This document shows positions 44,743 through 53,302 of a DNA stretch of 64,000 nt, piece by piece. The DNA comes from Comamonas denitrificans. Lineage in GTDB: Bacteria > Pseudomonadota > Gammaproteobacteria > Burkholderiales > Burkholderiaceae_C. The notes below the pieces were generated by a model that searched no databases, was not told the DNA's origin, and was given only the letters and a program-made list of their open reading frames with translations. The stretch lies in the NCBI RefSeq assembly GCF_017368815.1, contig NZ_JAFNME010000003.1:99900-163899 (forward strand), given 5' to 3'. Each line of letters begins with the position of its first letter. Position 1 is the stretch's first letter. A program made the position numbers and the translations under genes.

Positions 44743-46197
44743 TTAGCCGTCGTGCAAAGACATGGTGGTGTGGGCTTTGCTCAGAGCTTCGATGGTGCGC
44801 TCCAGAATTTGCAGGGCATTGACACCACAGGCAGCGGCCAATTGCGGGATTTTTTCGGCGTGCTGCTTGTCCTCGGCTTTGGCCAGTTCCAGCGGCGCCA
44901 AAAATTCGCTGGACTGCCCCAGCAGGGCTTGGTGCAAAGCTTCGGGCAGCTGGGTTTGCTCCAGCAGCTCGGCCATGGGCATGCCCATGAGCAAATCGAG
45001 CATGGAAAACAAGCCCAGAATGAACAGCGCATCTTTGTCTTTAGGGACTTTGCCCAGCCCCGCCAGGCTTTCCAGAAAGAAGGCGCGGGTGAGGGCTTGC
45101 TCGGTGAGCAAACGCTCTCGGAAGTTGGACTGCTTGATGTCAAACAGCAGCAGCGATAACCAGCGGAAGCAGCGCTCTCGGCCCAAAATCAGCAGCGCTT
45201 TATCAATCGTCAAAATCGGGTTTTGCAGGCCAATGGCGGGCGAGTTCAAGTAGCGCAGCAGCTTGAACGTCATGATCGGGTCGGCGGTAATTTGGTCGGC
45301 AATGACCTTGAGCTCTTCGTCGGTGCGCAACAGGTTGAGCAGCTTGATGGCCAACATGCGGTTGATATCGCTCTTGGGCGGGTGCCAGTTTTCCCGGCTG
45401 GTGACAAAGTTGCCAGTAAAAAAATCAAAGCCGCGCTCGAAGCACAAATTAAATTCGTCAAAGCTGTCCAGGTCATTGGCCAGCAAATGCAGTTTGCCTT
45501 GCTGCACCGTGCGGCGGCTGGTCAGCGCTTTGTGCAGGCCTTGAATTTCGCGGCCATCAAAGCTGGCCGTTTCCAGTTGGATGTAGTTGGATCGCAGTGC
45601 CAGCGGGGCCAAGGTTTTTTGGTGGGTGAGCAAGTCTTTTTTGCTAATTACCCAACCGTAGGCAAAACCATTTTTATCCAGCACCTTGAGCTGGGTGAGA
45701 ATTTTTTCGGGCTCTAAGGGGTTGCTGCCTGGGCGCAGCATGAGCACCGTATTTTGGGGAGGCAGTTGCAAAATCAGTGGGTTGTCCAGCGATGCCGGGG
45801 TCAGATTGACAAAAGCCAACCGGTGCTCGAGCAAGCTGGCAATTCCTAAAGACGACAGGCTGCGCAAAAGCGCATCGTCATACGCGCGGTGCAACATGCC
45901 TTCGCGCCCTTGCAGGCGCGAGCGCAGTGCCTCTTGCAAATCAAAGATATAGCCGGCAATACGCTCTTTGCGATCCAGCACGGGCTCGCGGCAGACAAAA
46001 GAAGCGTTGGGAGAGTCGGTGTCTTTTACTATTGAATTTGTAGCTTGTTGCGCTTTTCTATTCTTATTTTTATCGTTTTTTTCACCATTTTTTAATGGTG
46101 CTATTTCGTTAAGTGCTGCGAATTTTTTTTGGGTGTTGGCCGTAGCGGGTGCTGATTTTTTTTTGATGCCCAATAAACGACGGAAGAAATCAAGCAT
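44743..46197 (-). CDS. EAL/HDOD-domain signalling protein
   Basis: 484 aa with AAGGAGC before the ATG. Residues about 65-260 are an EAL-like fold lacking the canonical EAL motif and most metal ligands (starts FVCREPVLDRKERIAGYIF), so it is probably catalytically inactive. Residues about 270-465 are an HDOD domain (INRMLAIKLLNLLRTDEELKVIADQITADP then LRYLNSPAIGLQNPILTIDKALLILGRERCFRWL). Such proteins relay signals in motility or second-messenger networks. Residues about 27-52 are an Asn/Lys-rich insert encoded by a degenerate 76-bp palindromic element. Confidence 0.85.
   Translation of the reverse strand: MLDFFRRLLGIKKKSAPATANTQKKFAALNEIAPLKNGEKNDKNKNRKAQQATNSIVKDTDSPNASFVCREPVLDRKERIAGYIFDLQEALRSRLQGREGMLHRAYDDALLRSLSSLGIASLLEHRLAFVNLTPASLDNPLILQLPPQNTVLMLRPGSNPLEPEKILTQLKVLDKNGFAYGWVISKKDLLTHQKTLAPLALRSNYIQLETASFDGREIQGLHKALTSRRTVQQGKLHLLANDLDSFDEFNLCFERGFDFFTGNFVTSRENWHPPKSDINRMLAIKLLNLLRTDEELKVIADQITADPIMTFKLLRYLNSPAIGLQNPILTIDKALLILGRERCFRWLSLLLFDIKQSNFRERLLTEQALTRAFFLESLAGLGKVPKDKDALFILGLFSMLDLLMGMPMAELLEQTQLPEALHQALLGQSSEFLAPLELAKAEDKQHAEKIPQLAAACGVNALQILERTIEALSKAHTTMSLHDG
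46042..46117. repeat. Degenerate 76-bp element A7, in frame in the EAL/HDOD gene
   Basis: The plus strand starts AGCTTGTTGCGCTTTT, a full match to the AGCT-N5-CGCTTTT end of copies A2 and A4, and 76 bp later ends TGCT. The second arm is decayed. Strongly AT-rich interior in a GC-rich gene. Encodes the Asn/Lys-rich linker NEIAPLKNGEKNDKNKNRKA. Confidence 0.45.
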
Positions 46198-46301
46198 AAG
46201 AGATGCTCCTTGGTGAATAACCGTGTCTTTAACATCACGTTATGCTTGATTCTATGAAGTGTTGCTAGCGTTTAGTCAAACTAAATGAGGCTTGACGTTT
46301 T

Positions 46302-47564
46302 TTAACCTCCACGGCGCATGGCTTCGAAGAATTCGGAGTTATTTTTTGTCTCTTTCATCTTCTTAATCATCAGCTCCATGGATTCGATTTCGTCCATGTT
46401 GTACATGAATTGGCGCAAGATGCGCGTTTTTTGCAGCACTTCGGGGGCCAGCAGCAGCTCCTCGCGGCGGGTGCCGCTCTTGGACAGTTCGATGGCCGGA
46501 AAGACGCGCTTTTCGTACAGGCGGCGGCTCAGGTGCAGCTCGCTGTTGCCGGTGCCTTTGAATTCTTCAAAAATCACCTCGTCCATGCGGCTGCCCGTGT
46601 CGATCAGTGCGGTGGCGATGATGGTCAGGCTGCCACCTTCTTCCACATTGCGCGCCGCGCCAAAAAAGCGCTTGGGGCGGTGCAAAGCATTGGCATCGAC
46701 ACCGCCGGAGAGCACCTTGCCCGAGCTGGGAACGACGTTGTTATAAGCACGCGCCAGGCGGGTGATGGAGTCGAGCAAAACCACCACGTCTTTTTTCAGT
46801 TCGACCAGGCGCTTGGCGCGCTCAATCACCATTTCAGCGACGTGCACGTGGCGCGTGGCTGGCTCGTCAAAAGTCGAGGCAATGATTTCGCCGCGCACGG
46901 TGCGCTGCATTTCGGTCACTTCTTCGGGGCGCTCATCCACCAGCAGCACCATCAAGTGCACATCGGGATTGTTGGCGGTGATGGCATGGGCCATGTGCTG
47001 CATCATCACCGTCTTGCCGCTCTTGGGCGGAGCGACAATCAGCGCCCGCTGGCCGCGGCCAATGGGGGCAATGATGTCGATGATGCGGCCAGTGATGTTC
47101 TCCTCGGACTTAATGTCGCGTTCCAAGCGCATTTGCTCTTTGGGGAACAGCGGCGTGAGGTTTTCAAACAGCACCTTGTGCTTGTTGTGCTCGGGAGCGT
47201 TGCCATTGATCTTGTCCAGCTTGGTCAGGGCAAAGTAACGCTCACCGTCTTTGGGGATGCGCACTTCGCCTTCAACCATGTCCCCAGTGTGCAGGCTAAA
47301 GCGGCGCACTTGGCTGGGGCTGATGTAGATGTCGTCTGTGCTGGCGGTGTAGTTGGTATCGGGGCTGCGCAAAAAGCCAAAACCATCGGGCAGGATTTCG
47401 AGTACCCCGTCGGCAAACACTTGTTCACCGGCTTTGGCGCGTTTTTTGATGATGGCGAACATCAGCTCTTGCTTGCGCATGCGGCCAATGTTTTCAATAC
47501 CCAGTTCTTCGGCCTGTTTGGCCACTTCAGACACATGCAGTGCCTTGAGTTCATTCAAGTGCAT
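46302..47564 (-). CDS. rho: Transcription termination factor Rho
   Basis: Hexameric RNA helicase ending transcription. 420 aa from [22 protein letters not shown]; the longer frame was rejected. N-terminal Rho helical domain, then the RNA-binding OB fold ([35 protein letters not shown]). The ATPase domain has Walker [18 protein letters not shown], Walker [17 protein letters not shown] and the Q/R-loop [21 protein letters not shown]. Follows trxA on the same strand, the usual order in betaproteobacteria. Confidence 0.97.
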   Translation of the reverse strand: MHLNELKALHVSEVAKQAEELGIENIGRMRKQELMFAIIKKRAKAGEQVFADGVLEILPDGFGFLRSPDTNYTASTDDIYISPSQVRRFSLHTGDMVEGEVRIPKDGERYFALTKLDKINGNAPEHNKHKVLFENLTPLFPKEQMRLERDIKSEENITGRIIDIIAPIGRGQRALIVAPPKSGKTVMMQHMAHAITANNPDVHLMVLLVDERPEEVTEMQRTVRGEIIASTFDEPATRHVHVAEMVIERAKRLVELKKDVVVLLDSITRLARAYNNVVPSSGKVLSGGVDANALHRPKRFFGAARNVEEGGSLTIIATALIDTGSRMDEVIFEEFKGTGNSELHLSRRLYEKRVFPAIELSKSGTRREELLLAPEVLQKTRILRQFMYNMDEIESMELMIKKMKETKNNSEFFEAMRRGG

Positions 47565-47719
47565 GAAACATACTCCTTGGGCGGAGTGCAAAAAGGTGAG
47601 AGGGGGGAGGCGTAGCGCCGGTGAATATCCGCTTGGGATGCCAGCGATCGCATGTGGGTGTGGATGCTGGTGCTGCAGCGGTGGATCAGGCTGCAACAGC
47701 GCTCAATTATGACAGGAAA

Positions 47720-47755
47720 TAAACAGGCCCACCTGTTTTTTAGCAGATGGGCCAA
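47720..47755 (-). terminator. Hairpin after trxA
   Basis: GGCCCA(C)CTG / CAG(A)TGGGCC arms with an 8-nt loop, 27 bp after the trxA stop. On the minus strand followed by TGTTTATTT, so only a moderate T-run; partial read-through into rho is possible. Confidence 0.6.
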
Positions 47756-47780
47756 AAAGAAGAAACGGCTTTGCTGGGTT

Positions 47781-48113
47781 TTATGCCAGTTGCTGATCGA
47801 TAAAGGCGGTCAGCTGCGCTTTGGATAAAGCCCCCACCTTGGTGGCAGCCAATTCACCGTTTTTAAACAGCATCAGTGTCGGAATGCCGCGAATGCCAAA
47901 CTTGGCCGGCATCGCACGGTTTTCATCGACGTTCATCTTGGCGATCGACAGTTTGCCTTGGTAGGCCGTGGCCACTTCGTCCAAGATTGGGGCGATCATT
48001 TTGCAGGGGCCGCACCATTCGGCCCAAAAATCCACCAAAACCGTGCTGTCGGGTTGGAGCACATCGGCTTCAAAGCTGGCATCGGTAATGTGTTTGATGA
48101 GGTCGCTTGCCAT
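47781..48113 (-). CDS. trxA: Thioredoxin 1
   Basis: General dithiol reductant. 110 aa from [19 protein letters not shown], with active site [13 protein letters not shown] and cis-Pro loop [14 protein letters not shown]. The ORF continues far upstream but alignment begins here; a start three codons earlier (MTFMAS) is possible. Upstream of rho, same strand; divergent from the BaiN-like flavoprotein gene. Confidence 0.97.
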   Translation of the reverse strand: MASDLIKHITDASFEADVLQPDSTVLVDFWAEWCGPCKMIAPILDEVATAYQGKLSIAKMNVDENRAMPAKFGIRGIPTLMLFKNGELAATKVGALSKAQLTAFIDQQLA

Positions 48114-48333
48114 GAATGTCATCCTTTGCTGAACTGGCCAAACCCGAACCACGTCGGGCAAGAAAATATTGGGCTTATTGTGACAGAAATCAATCCGCAG
48201 GCGAGCTTTGGGCGTGACCTCTGATGCAAGTGGCCGTGCTATCGCAAAAGCAAGGCCTGCGCTGGGGCTTGCCGCTGGCGCTATGCTGCGCCCCTTTTTT
48301 GGATTTGCTGCTTCTTTGAAATGGGTTTGGGGA

Positions 48334-49602
48334 ATGACCACTGTTTTGCCAACGTTATCGTGTGAGGTGGCCATTGTGGGCGCAGGGCCTGCGGGTCTGA
48401 TGGCGGCGCAGCGATTGGCCGAACAGGGGCGGCAAGTGCTCGTCCTGGATGGCAAAGCGACCGCCGGGCGCAAGTTTTTGCTCGCCGGTAAAGGCGGAAT
48501 GAACCTGACGCACTCAGAAGACTTGGCCCATTTTGTCGCCCGGTATGGCTGCGCCAGTGCCTTGCTTGCGCCGTTGCTGCAAGACTTTGGGCCGAGCGCT
48601 TTGCGGGCTTGGGCACAGGATTTGGGCATTGCCACTTTTGTTGGCAGCTCTGGCCGGGTGTTTCCTAGCGATATGAAGGCGGCACCATTGTTGCGCACTT
48701 GGTTGGTGCGCCTGCGCAGTTTGGGCGTGCGCTTTGCCATGCGCCACCAGTGGCAGGGCTGGAACCACGCAGGGCAACCCTGCTTTGCCACGGCGCAAGG
48801 GATGCAGCCCGTGCAGGCCAAGGCCTTGGTGCTGGCTTTGGGCGGGGGCAGTTGGCCGCAGCTGGGCTCGGATGGCACCTGGCAAGCCTTGCTGGCGGGT
48901 CAAGGTGTCGCGCTGCAGCCACTGCAGCCGGCCAATTGTGGTTTTGATGTGCAAGGGCGCGATGGCCGTGGGTGGACGGATTTATTTGCCCAGCGCTTTG
49001 CCGGAGCGCCGCTTAAAAATGTGGCGATCTCTGTTGCCGCAGCCGATGGAGCCGTTTTGCAGCGACAAGGCGAGTTCGTCATTACCGCCACGGGCGTGGA
49101 GGGCAGCCTGATTTACGCGCTGGGTTCCAGCTTGCGGGATGCTTTACAGCAGCAGGGGCAAGCCCAGTTTGCGCTGAATTTACTGCCCGGCTGGAGCACG
49201 GAAAAAATCCAGGCGGCCATTGCCCATCCCCGTGGCTCACGCAGTTTGAGCAGCCACTTGAAAAGCCGCTTGGGGCTGGATGGTGTCAAGCTGGCCCTGC
49301 TCTACGAACTGCTCAGTAAAGAACAAATGCACGACCCGATCGCCCTGGCCCAGTCCGTGCAAGCCCTGCCGATTGCCTTGCAAGCCCCGCGCCCTTTGGC
49401 TGAGGCGATCAGCAGCGCTGGGGGTGTACAGTGCGATGCCGTCGATGCTGGCCTGATGCTCAAAACCCTGCCCGGTGTATTTTGCGCGGGCGAAATGCTC
49501 GACTGGGAAGCGCCCACCGGCGGCTACTTGCTCACCGCCTGCTTTGCCACTGGTGTGCGGGCGGCCCAAGGGGTGCAGGCGTATTTGCAAGGGCAGGGAT
49601 AA
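48334..49602 (+). CDS. FAD-dependent oxidoreductase, HI0933/BaiN (TIGR03862-like) family
   Basis: 422 aa from [32 protein letters not shown], which gives the FAD-binding GxGxxG at the N-terminus. Other landmarks: [18 protein letters not shown], typical of this family, the [17 protein letters not shown] second nucleotide contact and C-terminal [27 protein letters not shown]. Members are poorly characterised flavoproteins. Divergent from trxA, ending at a hairpin that belongs to the opposite-strand SRP RNA. Confidence 0.85.
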   Translation: MTTVLPTLSCEVAIVGAGPAGLMAAQRLAEQGRQVLVLDGKATAGRKFLLAGKGGMNLTHSEDLAHFVARYGCASALLAPLLQDFGPSALRAWAQDLGIATFVGSSGRVFPSDMKAAPLLRTWLVRLRSLGVRFAMRHQWQGWNHAGQPCFATAQGMQPVQAKALVLALGGGSWPQLGSDGTWQALLAGQGVALQPLQPANCGFDVQGRDGRGWTDLFAQRFAGAPLKNVAISVAAADGAVLQRQGEFVITATGVEGSLIYALGSSLRDALQQQGQAQFALNLLPGWSTEKIQAAIAHPRGSRSLSSHLKSRLGLDGVKLALLYELLSKEQMHDPIALAQSVQALPIALQAPRPLAEAISSAGGVQCDAVDAGLMLKTLPGVFCAGEMLDWEAPTGGYLLTACFATGVRAAQGVQAYLQGQG

Positions 49603-49636
49603 AAAAACGCTGCGCAACCGAATGGTTCGCAGCGTT
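49601..49636 (-). terminator. Terminator of the SRP RNA gene
   Basis: AACGCTGCG / CGCAGCGTT arms with extra AACC-GAAT-GGTT pairing; on the minus strand followed by TTTTTTTATC. Lies 18 bp past the predicted SRP RNA 3' end. Its T-run is the complement of the flavoprotein stop codon region. Confidence 0.85.
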
Positions 49637-49654
49637 GATTGCAAGAATAAGGGT

Positions 49655-49749
49655 GACGAGCCTTACTCCCGGCACTGGTTTCACGGTTAGGGCTGCTTGG
49701 TTCCCCACCTGACCCGGTTGGCCGCTTCCCCATGCGGGAAGGCCCGTCA
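49655..49749 (-). ncRNA. ffs: Signal recognition particle RNA (4.5S, small bacterial type)
   Basis: Minus strand contains the SRP core GGTCAGGTGGGGAACCAAGC followed by AGCCCTAACC, the beta-proteobacterial variant of the Ffh-binding domain with its GGAA-type tetraloop region. Terminal helix GACGGGCCTT pairs with AAGGCTCGTC. Ends are approximate. Located immediately upstream of and divergent from dnaX, a common arrangement, and followed by a strong terminator. Confidence 0.9.
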
Positions 49750-49801
49750 GGGCGCGATTATAGACCGGTCGCTGTCCATGCAGACCGTAGAATCGGCGGC
49801 T

Positions 49802-51733
49802 ATGTCTTATTTAGTGCTCGCTCGTAAATACCGTCCCCGCAACTTTTCCGAAATGGTGGGGCAGGAGCACGTCGTGCAGGCCCTGACCAATGCGCTGACG
49901 CAGCAGCGCCTGCACCATGCCTATATGTTCACTGGCACGCGTGGCGTGGGCAAGACCACGGTGTCGCGCATCCTGGCCAAGTCGCTCAACTGCACAGGGG
50001 CGGATGGGCAAGGCACGATCACCGCTACGCCTTGCGGTGTTTGCCCTGCGTGCACAGAAATTGATAGCGGACGCTTTCCCGACTATATCGAGTTGGATGC
50101 CGCCTCCAACCGCGGGGTGGACGAAGTGCAAAGCCTGCTGGAGCAAGCGGTGTACAAACCGGTGCAGGGGCGCTTCAAGGTCTTCATGATCGACGAGGTG
50201 CACATGCTCACCAACACCGCGTTCAACGCCATGTTGAAAACGCTGGAAGAACCGCCCGAGTACCTGAAATTTGTCCTGGCCACCACCGATCCGCAAAAAG
50301 TGCCCGTCACCGTGCTCTCGCGCTGCCTGCAGTTCAACTTGCGCCCTATGGCCGCGCAAACCGTGCTGGAGCATTTGCAAACCGTGCTGGCCCAAGAGAG
50401 CGTGGCCTTTGAACAGCAAGCGCTGCGCCTGCTGGCCCAAGGGGCCCGAGGCTCGATGCGCGATGCGCTCAGCTTGACCGATCAGGCCATCGCCTTTGGC
50501 AGCGGGCAGCTGCAAGAGGCCACCGTGCGCCAGATGCTGGGCGCGGTCGATCGCAGCCATGTGTTTGCGCTGCTTCATGCCTTGGCCGCCGGCAATGGTC
50601 GCCAGCTGGTGGAGACGGTGGATGTTTTGCGCATCCACGGCATTTCTGCTGCCGGTACGCTGCAAGAGCTGGCCGCTTTGCTGCAGCGCATGGCCGTGCT
50701 GCAAGCCGTGCCGGGGATGGAGCTGGACCCTTCCGACCCCGATGCCCCCGCGCTGCAAGCCTTGGCCACAGCCATGCCCGCCGATGAAATTCAGCTGTGC
50801 TACAGCATTGCGCTGCATGGCCAGCAAGAACTGGGCCTGGCCCCGGACGAATACGCCGGTTTGACCATGGTGCTGCTGCGCCCACTGGCCTTTAAAGCCC
50901 CGCAGACCGACACCGCGACCGCAGCGTTATCTGCTGCGGCGACGGCCTTGGCTGAAAAAAAAACAGCGGTTAAGCCCGTAGCGGTGCAGTCTGCCCCGGT
51001 GGCTGTCGCGCCATCGGCAGTGCCGCCCACGGCGCTGCCTGCGCTGCAGGTGCCAGAGGCCAAACCTGCTTCGGCATGGGAGTCGCCGCACAGCGTAGCC
51101 GATCAGCCCCCTGAGGCCGCCGCGCCCCCGCAAGCACCGCCCCCACAAGCCAGCAGCGTGCCGCCGTGGGACGACATTCCGCCCGATGCGCACTACGGTA
51201 GCCCTGGGCCAGAGCCAGAATGTGCGCCACCGCCCAGCGTGGCTCCTGCCGTTGTGCCCCCGGTCAAGCCAGCCCCCCCGGTCAGCGCACCAGCCGCAGA
51301 TGCGGCCCCTTTGCCCCAGGCCACGGTGGCGGCTACTGCGGGAATGGACAGCACCTTGGGCGATTTTTGGGCCGACTGTGTGCAGCAGCTTATCCAGGCC
51401 GAGGCCATCTCCGCCCTGGTGCGCGAACTGGCCTTGCAAGCCCAGTTGCTTGCCCAGGATGCCCAAGGCTGGCACTTGCAAGTGCCACGCAGCTCGCTCA
51501 CCCAAGAGCAAACTGTGCAGCGCTTGGCCGCCGCCTTGGCCCAGGCGTTTGCCTGCCCGGGTGTGCAAGTGCAAGTGGGGCCGGTGCAAGACAGCCCCGC
51601 CTTGCGCCACCAGGCCCAGGCCCAAGCCCGCCAGCGCGGTGCTGAGGCCATCGTCGCCAACGATGCCCAGGTGCAGGCGCTGATAGCGCAGTACGGTGCC
51701 ACCATCGTCCCCGGGAGCATTCGCCCGCTTTGA
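49802..51733 (+). CDS. dnaX: DNA polymerase III subunits tau/gamma
   Basis: Clamp-loader ATPase. 643 aa from MSYLVLARKYRPRNFSEMVGQEHV. AAA+ motifs: Walker A FTGTRGVGKTTVSRIL, zinc-finger cysteines CGVCPACTEI, DEVHML Walker B and SRC sensor 1 (VTVLSRCLQF). Domain III ends near residue 370. Residues about 385-540 are a Pro/Ala-rich linker, then a C-terminal tau domain (about 545-643) for polymerase alpha contact. Codons 385-388 contain a run of nine A (50955-50963) with early stops in both other frames, so a short gamma form of about 390 aa may be made. Followed by ybaB and recR. Confidence 0.97.
   Translation: MSYLVLARKYRPRNFSEMVGQEHVVQALTNALTQQRLHHAYMFTGTRGVGKTTVSRILAKSLNCTGADGQGTITATPCGVCPACTEIDSGRFPDYIELDAASNRGVDEVQSLLEQAVYKPVQGRFKVFMIDEVHMLTNTAFNAMLKTLEEPPEYLKFVLATTDPQKVPVTVLSRCLQFNLRPMAAQTVLEHLQTVLAQESVAFEQQALRLLAQGARGSMRDALSLTDQAIAFGSGQLQEATVRQMLGAVDRSHVFALLHALAAGNGRQLVETVDVLRIHGISAAGTLQELAALLQRMAVLQAVPGMELDPSDPDAPALQALATAMPADEIQLCYSIALHGQQELGLAPDEYAGLTMVLLRPLAFKAPQTDTATAALSAAATALAEKKTAVKPVAVQSAPVAVAPSAVPPTALPALQVPEAKPASAWESPHSVADQPPEAAAPPQAPPPQASSVPPWDDIPPDAHYGSPGPEPECAPPPSVAPAVVPPVKPAPPVSAPAADAAPLPQATVAATAGMDSTLGDFWADCVQQLIQAEAISALVRELALQAQLLAQDAQGWHLQVPRSSLTQEQTVQRLAAALAQAFACPGVQVQVGPVQDSPALRHQAQAQARQRGAEAIVANDAQVQALIAQYGATIVPGSIRPL
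50955..50973 (+). other. Possible slippage site for gamma subunit in dnaX
   Basis: Nine consecutive A within GAA AAA AAA ACA. A -1 shift or one-base insertion reads Asn-Ser-Gly then TAA at 50971-50973 (product 390 aa). A one-base deletion reaches TAG at 50979-50981. The position follows domain III, where gamma ends in other bacteria. Confidence 0.6.
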
Positions 51734-51828
51734 TTTTTCTTGGCAAGACTGCACTGCGGCCCAAGCCGTGGCACTATTGCCGGTTTTCATTTTTGCCCTG
51801 ACACCCTGATAGAAAAGGAAAAACTACC

Positions 51829-52161
51829 ATGTTCAACAAAGGACAAATCGCTGGCCTGATGAAGCAGGCCCAAGCCATGCAGGACAACCTGAAAAAGGCC
51901 CAGGAAGACTTGGCCAACATTGAGGTGGAGGGCGAGTCGGGCGCTGGCTTGGTCAAAGTCGTCATGACCTGCAAGCACGATGTCAAGCGCATCACCATCG
52001 ACCCCAGCCTGCTGGCCGAAGACAAAGACATGCTCGAAGACCTGGTCGCCGCCGCCTTCAATGCCGCCGTGCGCAAGGCCGAGGAAACCAGCTCCGAAAA
52101 GATGGGGAAAATCACCGCCGGTATGCCTGGCCTGCCAGGCGGGATGAAGTTTCCTTTCTAA
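51829..52161 (+). CDS. ybaB: YbaB/EbfC nucleoid-associated protein
   Basis: 110-aa DNA-binding protein of the EbfC family: [28 protein letters not shown], then [23 protein letters not shown] and a Gly/Met-rich C-terminus ([13 protein letters not shown]). AAAAGGAAAA precedes the ATG. The order dnaX-ybaB-recR is conserved in many bacteria. A 76-bp palindromic element begins 6 bp after its stop. Confidence 0.95.
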   Translation: MFNKGQIAGLMKQAQAMQDNLKKAQEDLANIEVEGESGAGLVKVVMTCKHDVKRITIDPSLLAEDKDMLEDLVAAAFNAAVRKAEETSSEKMGKITAGMPGLPGGMKFPF

Positions 52162-52167
52162 AAAGAG

Positions 52168-52243
52168 AGCTGTTTGCGCTGAATAAATAAGGATTTCAGA
52201 TTGTTTATTACCTAAAATCCTTGTTATATCAGCGCAAAAAGCT
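52168..52243. repeat. 76-bp palindromic element A5 (between ybaB and recR)
   Basis: Ends AGCTGTTTGCGCTGA and TCAGCGCAAAAAGCT are inverted repeats (13 of 15). Inner AAGGATTTC and AAAATCCTT resemble those of copy A1 after mdh at the same internal positions (23-31 and 47-55). Starts 6 bp after the ybaB stop. Confidence 0.88.
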
Positions 52244-52305
52244 ATGTGTTTTGAAGGGAAGGCCCAGGCTTTCCCTTTTTTCTTGGTGCTTTGCCATCGC
52301 TTGCC

Positions 52306-52905
52306 ATGTCTGAAACCTCTGATATCCAGCCCCTGCAACCCTTGATTGTGGCCCTGCGCCGCCTGCCGGGCGTGGGCGTAAAAACCGCACAGCGCATGGC
52401 TTTTCACCTGATGCAACGCGACCAAGACGGGGCGCGGGCGCTGGCCCAGGCGCTGGTGCAAACGCTGGACTCGGTGGTGCACTGCCAGCGCTGCCACACC
52501 TTCTCGCACCAAACCATGTGCCCCATTTGCAGCGATGCCGGGCGTGATGCGGCCCGGCTGTGCGTGGTCGAAACCCCGGCCGATTTGGCCGCCATGGAAC
52601 GCACGGGCGCATACCGGGGCTATTACTTCGTGCTCATGGGCCGCATCTCGCCCATGGATGGCGTGGGGGCCGCGGATTTGGGCTTAAGCCAACTGCTTGC
52701 ACGCGCCCAAGATGGGCAGGTGCAGGAGGTGATTTTGGCCACCAGCTTCACCACCGAGGGCGAAGCCACCGCCCACATGGCCACCGAACTGCTCAAGGCC
52801 CGTGGCCTGCAAGTGACCCGCCTGGCCCGTGGCGTGCCGGTGGGCAGTGAGTTGGAATATGTGGATTTGGGCACCATCGCGCACGCGCTGGTGGAGCGGC
52901 GCTAG
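52306..52905 (+). CDS. recR: Recombination protein RecR
   Basis: RecFOR-pathway protein for gap repair. 199 aa from [35 protein letters not shown], with the helix-hairpin-helix. Zinc-finger [18 protein letters not shown] is complete, and the Toprim domain has [26 protein letters not shown] then a C-terminal [18 protein letters not shown]. Third gene of dnaX-ybaB-recR. Confidence 0.96.
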   Translation: MSETSDIQPLQPLIVALRRLPGVGVKTAQRMAFHLMQRDQDGARALAQALVQTLDSVVHCQRCHTFSHQTMCPICSDAGRDAARLCVVETPADLAAMERTGAYRGYYFVLMGRISPMDGVGAADLGLSQLLARAQDGQVQEVILATSFTTEGEATAHMATELLKARGLQVTRLARGVPVGSELEYVDLGTIAHALVERR

Positions 52906-52932
52906 GAACGTGGCTCGGCGCGGCCAGCGCAG

Positions 52933-53175
52933 CTAGAGCGGCACGATGGGCAGCTCTTCGGCCAAGATGGGACGGCAAAGAATTTTGTAGCCATCGGCAT
53001 CAAACCCTGCCGCTGCTTTACCAAGTTTGCGCGCTTGGGCAAGCGTGGTGCTGCTGCCTAAATAGCACCAGTTGTGCACGACGTGGATTTGCTGCAAATC
53101 CTCAAATTTTTCTTTTAGTCCGATGGCACCAGGGTAGGGCCAAGTTCGGCGGGCAGCGAAGCAAACCGAGGCAAC
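52933..53175 (-). pseudogene. C-terminal remnant resembling a UvrC/Cho-type (DnaQ-GIY-YIG) nuclease
   Basis: An open minus-strand stretch of about 80 codons without a start codon. It reads RRTWPYPGAIGLKEKF, HVVHNWCYLGSS and GFDADGYKILCR, ending at TAG. This resembles the C-terminal tail of Cho/UvrC-like proteins (WPYxGPIGLxE ... H.VD.WCYLG ... FDxDxYKIL). Upstream it is blocked by TGA TAA. It seems to be the left-over end of a gene cut by a rearrangement. A plus-strand open stretch at 53119-53301 ending KVARFFGLLGR also lacks a start and is not recognised. Nothing else is seen between recR and the OYE gene. Confidence 0.5.
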
Positions 53176-53302
53176 TTATCAATTAAAGATCGTGATGGCG
53201 CACAACACTCGGTAGACGCCATCGATTCACAGCTTCGCAAGATCGAAGGGCAGAGCCCTGGGTATAAAGTGGCTCGTTTCTTCGGTCTTCTGGGGCGGTG
53301 AT

